Shown: one piece after another, positions 1 to 8,955 of the stretch
How the letters are laid out: each line of letters begins with the position of its first letter
Numbering within the stretch: the first letter of the stretch is position 1
Source of the DNA: Epiperipatus broadwayi
Lineage: Eukaryota; Onychophora; Udeonychophora; Euonychophora; Peripatidae
Direction: 5' to 3'
DNA length: 64,000 nt
NCBI GenBank assembly: GCA_028023455.1
Contig: JAQFVV010000111.1
Location: forward strand, 2,421,909 to 2,485,908
Made by a program: the position numbers and the translations under genes
Notes under the pieces: model-generated
Told to the model about the DNA's origin: nothing
Database searches by the model: none
What the model saw: only the letters and a program-made list of their open reading frames with translations

Positions 1-284
1 GTAGATTGATGTATATGCATATATACCCAAATAACTTTAATTATATATATGATTTTGATTGTTGTGGATAATTATGTTATCTATTAATACAAAGGAGAAA
101 AAAAATCTTATGAAAATATCTGACTTTTTTTTAAATTAAAAAATCAAATACTTGTTTTGAATCCATATGTTTAGTTTCAAGCCTTAGCTTAGCTATAAAA
201 CCTACAGTATCAAACTATATATAATGCCAATGATACAAATTATACATGAAGAAGTATATAATATTTGAATACAAGTATAATATA

Positions 285-415
285 TATACTTTAACATGAA
301 ATACATATATTGATCGTTTATCTTTTTCACATGTATGTGGTCATGTGTATTGGTTGTATGAGATAAGTTGGATAGCTGAAGGGTGCTTGAAAATCTGGGT
401 TCAAATCCCCTTTAA
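285..415 (+). repeat. Partial F4 repeat with tRNA-like B-box end
   Basis: The tail GCTTGAAAATCTGGGTTCAA, continuing ATCCC, contains a near-perfect Pol III B box (GGTTCAAATCC). The preceding about 100 bases match the right half of the element at 26178-26548 and, less well, 24470-24590. It appears to be a truncated copy. Apart from this, 1-284 and 416-796 show nothing identifiable. Confidence 0.55.
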
Positions 416-796
416 TTAAGGAATAAAATTATAAATGGGAAAAAGGATATTCATATATTTATACATTGGACTATAATTAAATCATATAGGCATATTATTA
501 TTCTTATTATTTTTACCAAAAACACAAAATCAAGTTAAATTCTATGATTAATGTTATAACAGTATTATCATCATTCATATTAATAACAGTCTAATAATTA
601 TTAAATAAAATAGTATTTTATAATAATTATAAAACGAGTCATTTGGCATTGGATATCTTAAATCCTTTTTAAATTTTTGTTTGATAGCTTTTGTGACATT
701 TTCTATAATTTTGAAACATTATTGAGAAAATAACATCTATACAATCTAAATCATCTAAGTAGTTGTTTATTGTCTGAGTTTTCCATTTTTATCCAC

Positions 797-928
797 AAAT
801 TACTTCATGTAGTCTTGCTTTGGTGGTCGAGAGGTCAGTGCGACTGCCTTACGAGCAGTTGCCCAGGTTGCGGGTTCACGTCCCAGCCGATGCTATGACA
901 CTTGGAAAAAAAAAAATTACTTCATGTA
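797..928 (+). mobile_element. tRNA-derived SINE with target-site duplication
   Basis: A 77-nt tRNA-like head (817-893) has an A box (TGGTCGAGAGG), an anticodon-like arm (ACTGC CTTACGA GCAGT) whose loop would read TAC, a B-box region (GGGTTCACGTCCC) and an acceptor arm pairing at 6 of 7 positions. A short tail and an A-run follow. The insert is flanked by the 15-bp direct repeat AAATTACTTCATGTA (797-811 and 914-928), as expected for LINE-driven retrotransposition. A functional Val tRNA is unlikely given the A-tail, the duplication and the T-T mismatch in the acceptor arm. Confidence 0.75.
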
Positions 929-1289
929 TATCATTTGTCAAAGTTTGGGAAGAAATATATACTCTTTCGAAACAGTCTTTTTAATGAGATCCTGTAATGT
1001 AATTAATGGTATTACAGCATTTTGATAAATATTCTCTGTAATTTGACAATATTTTAAATTTTTTGACCAGAATCGATATTCTTATATCAATTGTCTGAGA
1101 ATGGAAAATGGTAGTGATTATTTTTTCTCTAACTGCCAAAGACAATTGAATGTAATTTACAGCGTTATCCTTATTTTTTAAATTGGTTTAGTTGTTTTAG
1201 TTTGTGTCCAGAATTGGGTAGACAAATGATAGAAAACACCTTGTCTTTTTATTTTTTTGTAAATATCAAATATTACTACATTCTTCCAG

Positions 1290-1771
1290 TTATCTGGATA
1301 TAAAACAGGCAATACTCACTATACGTATGCCACACACAGCAAGCTAGAGTAATCAGTGGATGCCAGAAGGCTTGTGCATAAAATCCCCATCTAATGCCTA
1401 CTCATCCAATATCCCCAGACTAGTTTCTGGCTTGTGGCTTTCATCAGTGAGAAGCCTTGGATCTGAGAGCACTGCACCTACATCTTAGGATCTAATGCAA
1501 CCCTCCAGCAATCACCTTTTATCTCCATTTAACTACAAAACTATGAGTCTTAAACTGAAAACACCTTAATGTTTTCAATCCAAGCCCATCAGCTTATAGT
1601 CATATGGGTCTGAACCCAGTTCAATACCCATACATTTTTGGTGTCTTTGGTTCTTTAACAACCATAGCCACCACTATCCTTTTAGGCACACATATAGTGA
1701 GTATTGCCTATTTTAACAACAGTTATACACAAGCATACTATATGGTGGTCATGTGATGTTTATCTGGATAT
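1290..1771 (+). mobile_element. F1 foldback element, longest single copy
   Basis: The element (1302-1759) is flanked by a perfect 12-bp direct repeat TTATCTGGATAT (1290-1301 and 1760-1771). Its ends are inverted repeats: AAACAGGCAATACTCACTAT near 1303 and the complement near 1695-1715. No ORF is present. On the - strand, 1404-1462 carries a hammerhead-like core: CTGATGA, a weak stem II, GAAAC and a palindromic ACTAGT followed by C. The outer stem-I arms are ATCCAA and TTGGAT. Ten related copies occur in the window. Nothing identifiable is seen in 930-1288 and 1772-2645. Confidence 0.7.
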
Positions 1772-2648
1772 ATGAATGAAAAATTTTAACTATTGTCATG
1801 TGCCCATTGCTTTGTTTTAGTACAAAATTTATCAGTATATTGCAGCATATTCTGCAATGCTTTTAATATAATATCTATTTTTTTAAAAAATATTATTAAT
1901 ATCCAAGTTGTCTTCAAATTGTGATACCATTTAGTGATATATTTTAGCTTAAAATTAAATATTTCTAAAAGTTAGGGATATTAATTATTAATATTGTCAT
2001 GTTTATTAGCTTTTTTTAAAGCTTTTTATTAATTTATATCTTTTATTCTGCTAAATTATCATATCTGTTATATTAGTTGTGCACTGTTATTCAAAAATTT
2101 TCTTTTAATCAAAATTTTCTTTGTATTTAGATGTTTTCATGTCTAATTTTTTTTTTGTATTTTTTGTCAAGGAAAGAAAAACAATCCCATAATTTACTTT
2201 CTGTATAAACTTTACAAGAACAAAAGAAACATGAATTGTAGCTTGATTCTATTTCTTTATCATTTCTGCCTTCATATCCGATCTACCCACTGCCTTTTTA
2301 TTTTCAAACATTTCTATTTTTATAAGATCTTCATAATAATTTTAAAGTATTGTTTAATCCAATCAATGGCATTTTACAAATCTTATTTCTCATTGGATTA
2401 AAAGATTAGCACGTGCAAAAAATTCAGATGAATCGGAATTACTCATATTTAATGTTTTTTTTAATTAAGTTTGGTGAGGAGTTTTGCTTTTCTAATATAT
2501 AGTAAATTTTGATAATTCTGTTTTTCATATTTTATTTATATTGAATTCCGTATTGACTGTATTTTTAATGTGAATAATTCTATAAACATTCAATAATAGT
2601 TCAGCTTAAACTAGCCATAAACTTGTAATTATTCGGTTATTTTATGTT

Positions 2649-3037
2649 TAAAACAGGCAAAACTCTTCATACAGTAGTGCCACTTAGTGCAAGCCAGAGT
2701 AATCAAAGGATACCAGAATCACTTGTGTATAAAATCCATATCTAGTGCCTACATCCAATATCCCCAGATTAGTTTCTAGCTTATGGCTTTCATCAATGTG
2801 GAGCCTTGGATCTGAGAGCAGTCCAAGATCCAAGGCTCTTCACTGACAAAAGTCACAAGCTAGAAACTAGTCTGGAGATATTGGATGAGTAGGTACTATA
2901 TAGATATGTTATGCACAAGCCTTCTGGCATCCATTGATTACTCCAGATTTACTGAGTGGCATGACTGTATGGAGAGTTTTGCCTGGTTTAATAACAGTTA
3001 TGAGCAAGCATAAGAAATGGTGATCATGTGATGTTTA
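2649..3037. mobile_element. F1 element, internally palindromic copy
   Basis: Both ends are F1 termini in opposite orientation (AAAACAGGCAAAACTC at the left, its complement near 2975-2990). The interior folds back near 2820-2835, where GAGCCTTGGATCT meets its inverted copy, so both F1 halves are the same half duplicated head to head. The hammerhead-like core in the right half is mutated (CTGACAA). Confidence 0.65.
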
Positions 3038-4456
3038 ATGGTTTTATTTTATTTTTATTATAAACATATTATTTATAGCTTTATAATATTATGGAATAAC
3101 TTATTATTTTGCATGCTCTATCTTTTTTCATCATAATATTAGTAGATGATCAACTGATTAGTACCTCATCATCAGTTGAGTTTCTCAAATATAATTTTCT
3201 TTTTTTTTTCTTTTGTAGAACATTAATGTCCCTTGATGTTTAAAATGTCCAAAGATTCTTATTATTATAGGTTTTAATTATTTTAATTCAGTTGATTTTG
3301 TTTACAACTATTAAAATTATAATATTAAATCATCTATGCTCTTTATTACTGTTTTAGAATGCTTTTATTACAAATGACAGTTTCGATTGCCCATCAGTCT
3401 TCTTCAGAACTTCTATTTATATATGTTCATTTGCTAGTAAAAATCTAGGCAAATTATTATATAATTATAAAATAAAAGATGATATAAAATATATAAAAGG
3501 CATTGCATATAATATTGTGAAAAAAATGTAATATGATTTATTATGAATATACTGCGAAATAAGTGAAAAAACAAAAGAACATAATATTGCAATGATTAAA
3601 AATGATAAATCTGCCTTATATGTTTCACAAGCTGCGTAAAAAATAATAAATCTTTAAACTTCATTAAAGAATATAAAATTATGAAATTATATATCAATCT
3701 TCAATAAGTTTAATTAACTGGTCAGGTATAAATGAATGGGAAATTGTATGATATATGGAATATATATCTTTATATGGTTTATATTTTATACATTTTATTA
3801 ATGTTTATGTATTGTATAGTTCATATATTTTATTTTTATGTTTGTAAGATAGTATCATAAAAAGTTCATAGATGTTGAAATATAAGTAATGTGAATTAAA
3901 GGTTAAAATAGATTACAATTACATTGAAGATGCATAAAAATATTTGCTGAAAATGTTTTCTTTTTTGTATTGTTATTATAAATTTATAATTACAACTTTA
4001 AAGTATCGTAATAGATTTCTAACTACAGTATAAGATATTTCCATTGACTCATTGTAAATCAAAAGATTTCGCGAGTATTAATGTGTAATAAGAAATGTCA
4101 ACTTAATCATTGAAGTATTGAATAGCTTCACGCTCTCAGATCTAACTGCTTCAGCTTCACCTATTTATATAGAAAGTAGTTTGAAGTAAAGAAAGGTTCC
4201 CCTCTTTTCTACCAAAACGTAAGCTTGTGGTTAAGACCTGTAGAGGTCCCTACTATCGCATTTTACATGCACATGTTTGAGATTACAGCCTTAGTAAATA
4301 TTGCTATTATAAATAAATATATAGATCGTTATTAACATTATATTTTATATTATTTATTTATAAATTATGTGAAAAAAATAACATAACAGATTATTTCTAT
4401 TTTTGTTAAATAAATATAGATATTTATAAGTAGTTCTTCATCCATATATATTTGTG

Positions 4457-4511
4457 AAGCAATTCAAAAAATTAAAGCTAGTGAAAAGAAAAGAAGGAAG
4501 CTTTGGATCAA
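4457..4511 (+). pseudogene. Dead RBM8A exon 2 copy A
   Basis: The segment reads close to exon 2 (AATTCAAAAA, GAAAAGAAAAGAAG, TTTGGATC) and its donor-side flank TAATTATAT and the following intron bases are kept. The acceptor AG context is lost (TTTGTGAAG) and a short deletion in the basic block breaks the frame. It is the first of two tandem units with a period of about 390 bp. Confidence 0.7.
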
Positions 4512-4844
4512 GTAATTATATCATCATTTTCTAATGATGAAAACTTTTTTTTTCTATTTAAAATATCAATTTTTATTCTGATATTAAATAAAATATTTAC
4601 AAAGTATATTTAAATGTAATTATATATTGATCGTGTAGTTTTGAAAAATAAATTTATATGATGTGGCTATGTTCTATAAATGTATATATAGTTATCACTG
4701 TTATGTAGTCTTTTATATTATTTACTTATAAATTATATCAAAAACAACTTAATGGATTATATTTATTTCTATTTTTGATAAATTAATGTAGATATCTATA
4801 TAAAGTTATTCATCCATGTATGTGTGTATCTTTTATTATTTCAG

Positions 4845-4914
4845 AAGTAATTCAAAAACTTCAAGAATCTTAATAGTTTTTTTAAAAAAAAGGATAAGAA
4901 GAGTCTGTTGATAA
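4845..4914 (+). pseudogene. Dead RBM8A exon 2 copy B
   Basis: The acceptor TTATTTCAG and the donor GTAATT are both retained, and the exon start matches RBM8A exon 2 (ATTCAAAAACTT). The frame hits TAA after IQKLQES, and the basic block is replaced by an A-rich insertion. Sequence downstream (GTTTAAGTATAG, then TAATTAAAAATGAA) follows RBM8A intron 2. Confidence 0.75.
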
Positions 4915-5114
4915 GTAATTGTATGAATCAATTTATAAGGATGAAAATCGATTTTATTATTTTTGTTTTTAAAAAAATTATATGTTTAAGTATAGGTGTG
5001 TAAGTTAATTGTGGTGATTTTAATTAAAAATGAAGTCTATACAAATGTATTAAGATAGAATCTTCAGTTTCAGTAAGATTGTAATATCTTGATCATTTGA
5101 TGTGATGTGATGTA

Positions 5115-5465
5115 TTATAGCTTCTCCCTAAATGAAGTCAAGAATATCTCAGCAATTATGCCCAGATAAACCTGTTAGCCACCTTATTTCTCATTCCCCA
5201 CTTTAAGTCTTCCCATATTCTGCCCCATCCCATTTCCACAACATAATCTTTGTCAAATCTATGGCCTTTATATCTAAATCCCCCTTATCTTTTCACAAAC
5301 CCAGCATAAAAACCAATAATTCATTTTCTGTATAATCACTTTTTTCATATTTATTCTTCCATAACTTCATTATATTTACCCTTTCTGTTTTCAAGCATTT
5401 ATATTCAATTAACAAATGCCTAATATTTTCTATTTCTTCCTTACATAATAATCCACTTTTTCCCA
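5115..5465 (-). pseudogene. LINE reverse-transcriptase C-terminal fragment
   Basis: On -, a 57-codon frame starts at 5465 and reads MGKSGLLCKEEIENIRHLLI, then EYKCLKTERVNIMKLWKNKY. A Cys, then E-E/N-I, then H-L-L and a second Cys is the usual layout of the post-RT zinc-knuckle region of CR1/Jockey-type non-LTR retrotransposons. Similarity fades after a stop. Clade cannot be assigned from this piece. Confidence 0.45.
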
Positions 5466-5719
5466 TTTACATGTATATTCTCTTGTAGCTTCATGTTAAA
5501 CTAGTGGCTCCTTTTTGTATAAGAATCTCAAAATGATTTTGGTTTTTTGTCCAAAGTATGAAATGTTTCAACACTCATTTGCTTATATGCATTGTGGATC
5601 TATTAGTAATGGAACATTAAGCATAGAATCTATGGATAAGTGTTTTAATAGCTTGGTTTATAGATGTTTGAGATATCTAGCATACCTGATGGGTTTGTTG
5701 AGCTGGTATATATATATAT

Positions 5720-5922
5720 GATCACAGACGGAGCTCTACCAATAACCCACTAAAGCTTGTTTACAAAAAATACTGAGAGAGAATCGAAAATTCAATATTT
5801 CTTTCAAATTGTCCCCAAAAACCTTTAAACCATGGTTTCAAGCTAATTGGCTTTCGTCAGTAAAGGGTAGGAGGACTAGAAACTAGTTTGAGTGGGCTAT
5901 TGGTAGAGCTCCATCTGTGATC
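5720..5922 (-). mobile_element. Inverted-repeat element carrying a hammerhead ribozyme
   Basis: Near-identical 30-bp terminal inverted repeats (5720-5749 and 5893-5922; start GATCACAGA, 2 mismatches) enclose about 140 bases. The interior holds a complete hammerhead on - (5822-5866). No ORF. It sits in a TA-repeat tract, so any target-site duplication is obscured. The size fits a non-autonomous element. Confidence 0.65.
5822..5866 (-). ncRNA. Hammerhead ribozyme, type I, short palindromic stem III
   Basis: Read on -: stem I strand CCTTTA, core CTGACGA, stem II AAGC with loop CAATTA and GCTT, core GAAA, stem III formed by the palindrome ACCATGGT, cleavage-site base T (GTT triplet), then stem I strand TAAAGG. 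All invariant core positions (CUGANGA, GAAA, U16.1, H17) are present and stem I pairs perfectly over 6 bp. Cleavage is predicted between 5828 and 5827. The first stem II pair is A-U rather than the common G-C, which may lower activity. The stem III loop is too small for a good monomer, so action as a dimer is expected. Confidence 0.8.
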
Positions 5923-6689
5923 ATAAAATGCAAGCTATAGGCAGGTTAAAATTTTTTTAACTTCTTTTTGTTTATCGTATATATATATAGTTTAAGAGGA
6001 GGATTAGAGATGTACAATCTTAAAGCTTAAACCTGCACTATTGATTGGTCTCTTATTTTATATTGAATAGAGATATATAATCTTAAAGCTTAAATATGCA
6101 TTATAATCTCGTTGTTTATTTGAATTTATTCCAGTTGGAATTTGTTTTGTGAGTATACATTGAATTAAATAAATATTATATCTATTTGTTGGATGCCTAT
6201 TTAGTCTCATGGGAGAGGTTGCTAGAAGTAATCAGTCAAAATAATAGGTTAGTTTTATTATTAATGTCTAAAGGATTTAAAATTAAAAAAGTATACATAT
6301 ATGTACAATGTTTTATAATATAAAAAATAATTTAATAAGGATGTTATCCGTAACAGAAAAATGTCAAATAACAAAAAGGCCATTTATTTAAAAATTAATG
6401 TTATTTTATTTCAGTTATGACAATAAAATTAATAAATAAAATCAGACTAATTAAAAAACATAACACTATTAAATAAAGCAGAATAATTAGAAAACAGATC
6501 TTTAAAAAAGAAATTAAAACATTCATAAGAAAGTTTGAAAAAGAATGTTTTTTATTTTACTTAATAAATAATTAGGTAAAAATCAATTTCTAGTTTTACT
6601 CCAAGTAATTAAAGAAGAGAATTATAAAAGAAAATGTTAATTAAATGTACTTATGGGATTTAAACTTCGAAATAAAAAGTGAGGTCACA

Positions 6690-7102
6690 GAACACAAAAG
6701 ATATGTTCTTCTTATTCATTTGTTTCCCAATTCTAGTATTAAAGTCTTCAACGATAATTTTAAAATGTTTGGTCTGATCAAAAGTCTTTTGTACACTGAT
6801 ATAAAAATCCTCTACTTCTTCATCTAAATGAGAACTTGTTGAGGCATAAACATGAAATATCGACATTTGGCATCTAATAAGTTGAATAACTAATTTGTCA
6901 CTCTGATACCTATCATCATTGTCCACAATGTTGTTCTTTCATTTTTAGTTAAAATAAATCGTCCCCTTTTTGTCTTTTTACTTGTCTTCTAACTTCACCA
7001 AGTCCAACAATGTCCCATTTAATATAAGACAGTTCTTCCAATTTTTGCAATCTTCCTTCACTTGAAAATGATCTGATATTGTGAATCCCTAAATAAAACA
7101 TT
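6690..7102 (-). pseudogene. RTE-type endonuclease fragment
   Basis: On -, 7102 to 6690 is homologous to the 5' end of the RTE ORF at 39325: the counterpart of NCRSLSSEGRLQELEE lies first, followed by the counterpart of QVYAPTSSHSDEVVEDFY and GDFNARIG (here EDFNTRIG). It is frameshifted and lacks the rest of the element. 7103-7790 holds a decayed F2-like motif near 7232-7265 and otherwise nothing identifiable. Confidence 0.75.
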
Positions 7103-7794
7103 ATCAAATGGCAGCCTGAGTCTGCAATTAGATTATTTACACTCTACACTATTGGCTGTTAACCACTGCATTTGCTAGCAACTTTACTGCCTCCTGAGAA
7201 TAAAAACTGTTACTTAGTTTTATCTATAAAGTTCTGAAGAAGATTGCTGGGGCAATCAAAACTGTAAACTGTAAAAAAGGATGGTAAATAAAGCACTGTG
7301 TAACAGTAAGAGAGTAAAGTGTATGGAGAATTTAGTATTATATGGTATACATTTGGCAATGCAATAAGAAAGAGTAGTTATCTATTAAGATTTTGAATAT
7401 TTATTTAAAAAAAGAAAGGTAATTCACACATACATTCTCCCTTCAAAAAAACTGAGCTAATATTTTTGTTAAAAGCTATCAGGTAATTGAAAAGAAAGAC
7501 TGTTATATCTTAACTTAAAAATAGTTGCAGCAACTAAACTATACCAGGCCAACAGTATCAGGGAAGGTATAAAATAGTGTATATTATAAATACACATTTG
7601 TATATTTGTTTGAATTAATAAATATTTAAACATATTTTTATGAGTTTGTGTTTATAATAATCACTCAATAAACACATCAAAGGTCAAGGTGTTTTTGATT
7701 TTAAACTAAAATAAAAAGCCAATAAACTGACTGCTGTATGATGAAAGTTGGTAAGCTGCACATTTATATTTGTATGCTCATATAATATATTCTC

Positions 7795-8055
7795 TTATTC
7801 TTCTCCTTCACTTTCTTTGCATATCTTCATATAACCATATATATTGCTTATACTCATATACACGTTAATGCAACAAATTTTCTTCAAAACTTCTTTATTT
7901 TCTTACAGTTTCGACTGTCCAGCAGTCTTCATCAGAGCTCTGTCTTCTTCACTGCCTTAATTAAACTAATTAAGTTTTGAAAAAAATTTGTTGCATTAAC
8001 ATGTATACGAGTAGAGTGTTATAAGCAGTATATATGCTCATATAATATACAAAGT
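7795..8055 (-). mobile_element. F2 hairpin element with hammerhead-like core
   Basis: Arms of about 65 bp (7829-7892 and 7972-8045) form an inverted repeat around a loop whose - strand reads CTGATGA, then hairpin GACTG CTGGA CAGTC, then GAAAC, then TGTA (7905-7935). This is close to a hammerhead core, but an extra A lies between CTGATGA and stem II. Related copies are at 60150-60405 and at the ends of 47285-48880. Confidence 0.55.
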
Positions 8056-8746
8056 GGTCATGCTCAATTCTTTTAAAGACTCAAAGAGGAATCAAAGGAT
8101 CTCTGTTCATTTAACACCAAACTCCTTTGTGAAGTCTTTCCCACAGTAACACAAATATGTATAACCTATAGAACATATAGATTAATAAATATACTAGTGA
8201 AATTAAATTACAAACATTTTTGTAGTCATTTAACAATAAGAAAATATAAATTATGAATTGATAAAGTTGTATTTAATGTAAAGTATATATGATTATTTAT
8301 ATGCATTGAGCACATAAACGTCTAGATTTTTATTACTATTTTTTTATAAAATACAATAATCTTCTTTTTCAAGTAGAAGAAGCACTTTATAAACAAACAT
8401 GAAGATAAAAAAATGTAAATTATATTTTTATCTTTTTTAAATTTTATATGGTTTATTTATAAGTTTTAGAAATATAAAGATCTGTTCAAAGTTCTCTAGA
8501 GATATACTTTAATAGCTTAACAACTTAATAAACGATATTTATATAAGGTACACAAGCTTTTTGTATTCTTAAAGTCATGTATACGTAAACACATTGAAAT
8601 ATATATTGCACGATAATTTAATGTTTTAAGGATTAATATGGATGGAAATATGGAGCAACAATATTTTCAAAGGAGGCAATTACTTAAACCGATTTCGCAA
8701 CTCAGATCACAATGGTTACATTCTCGCTTGTCTTTCTATTTTTCAC

Positions 8747-8955
8747 AGAGGCAAAACTCTCCATACAGTAGTGCCACTCAGTGCAAGTTAGAGTAATCAA
8801 TGGATGCAGGAAGGTTGGTGCATAAAATCTTTGATGCACAAATCTTCCTGCATCCATCGATTACTCTGGTTTGCACCATATGGCGCTTACTGTATGGAGA
8901 GTGCTTCTGTGAAAAACAAATTGTGTAAGCATAAAGAATGGTGATCATGTTTTGT
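8747..8955. mobile_element. F1 element, short foldback copy
   Basis: Nearly symmetric: GCAAAACTCTCCATACAGTA at 8751 mirrors TACTGTATGGAGAGT near 8888-8902, with matching flanks CACAGAG and CTTCTGTG. The hammerhead-like centre is absent, leaving only the outer arms. 8056-8745 shows nothing identifiable. Confidence 0.6.

Larger units (their letters stand above)
3150..6180 (+). pseudogene. Decayed paralogous copy of the RBM8A exon 2 region
   Basis: Non-coding and coding sequence around RBM8A exon 2 is repeated here about 24 kb upstream. Shared landmarks include TTTTGTAGAACA (3214 region versus 28355 region), two exon 2-like segments with their intron flanks, TAATTAAAAATGAA (5025 versus 28710), ATTAGTAATG followed by AACATTAA (5600 versus 28900) and GATATCTAGCAT (5670 versus 31230). 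The copy lacks the Merlin-like element found in intron 2 but has its own insertions: an HHR-type inverted-repeat element (5720-5922), a LINE tail (5115-5465) and sequence at about 3377-4290 with an F2-like motif. Exon 1 is downstream of it, so it cannot contribute to RBM8A mRNA. Confidence 0.65.

Noticed and set aside
817-893. A functional tRNA-Val(TAC) gene
   Set aside because: The cloverleaf is imperfect, an A-tail follows, and the piece is bounded by a target-site duplication, so a SINE or retrocopy is the better reading.
4845-4914. An alternative RBM8A exon
   Set aside because: It lies upstream of exon 1 and the promoter, and its frame stops after about eight codons.
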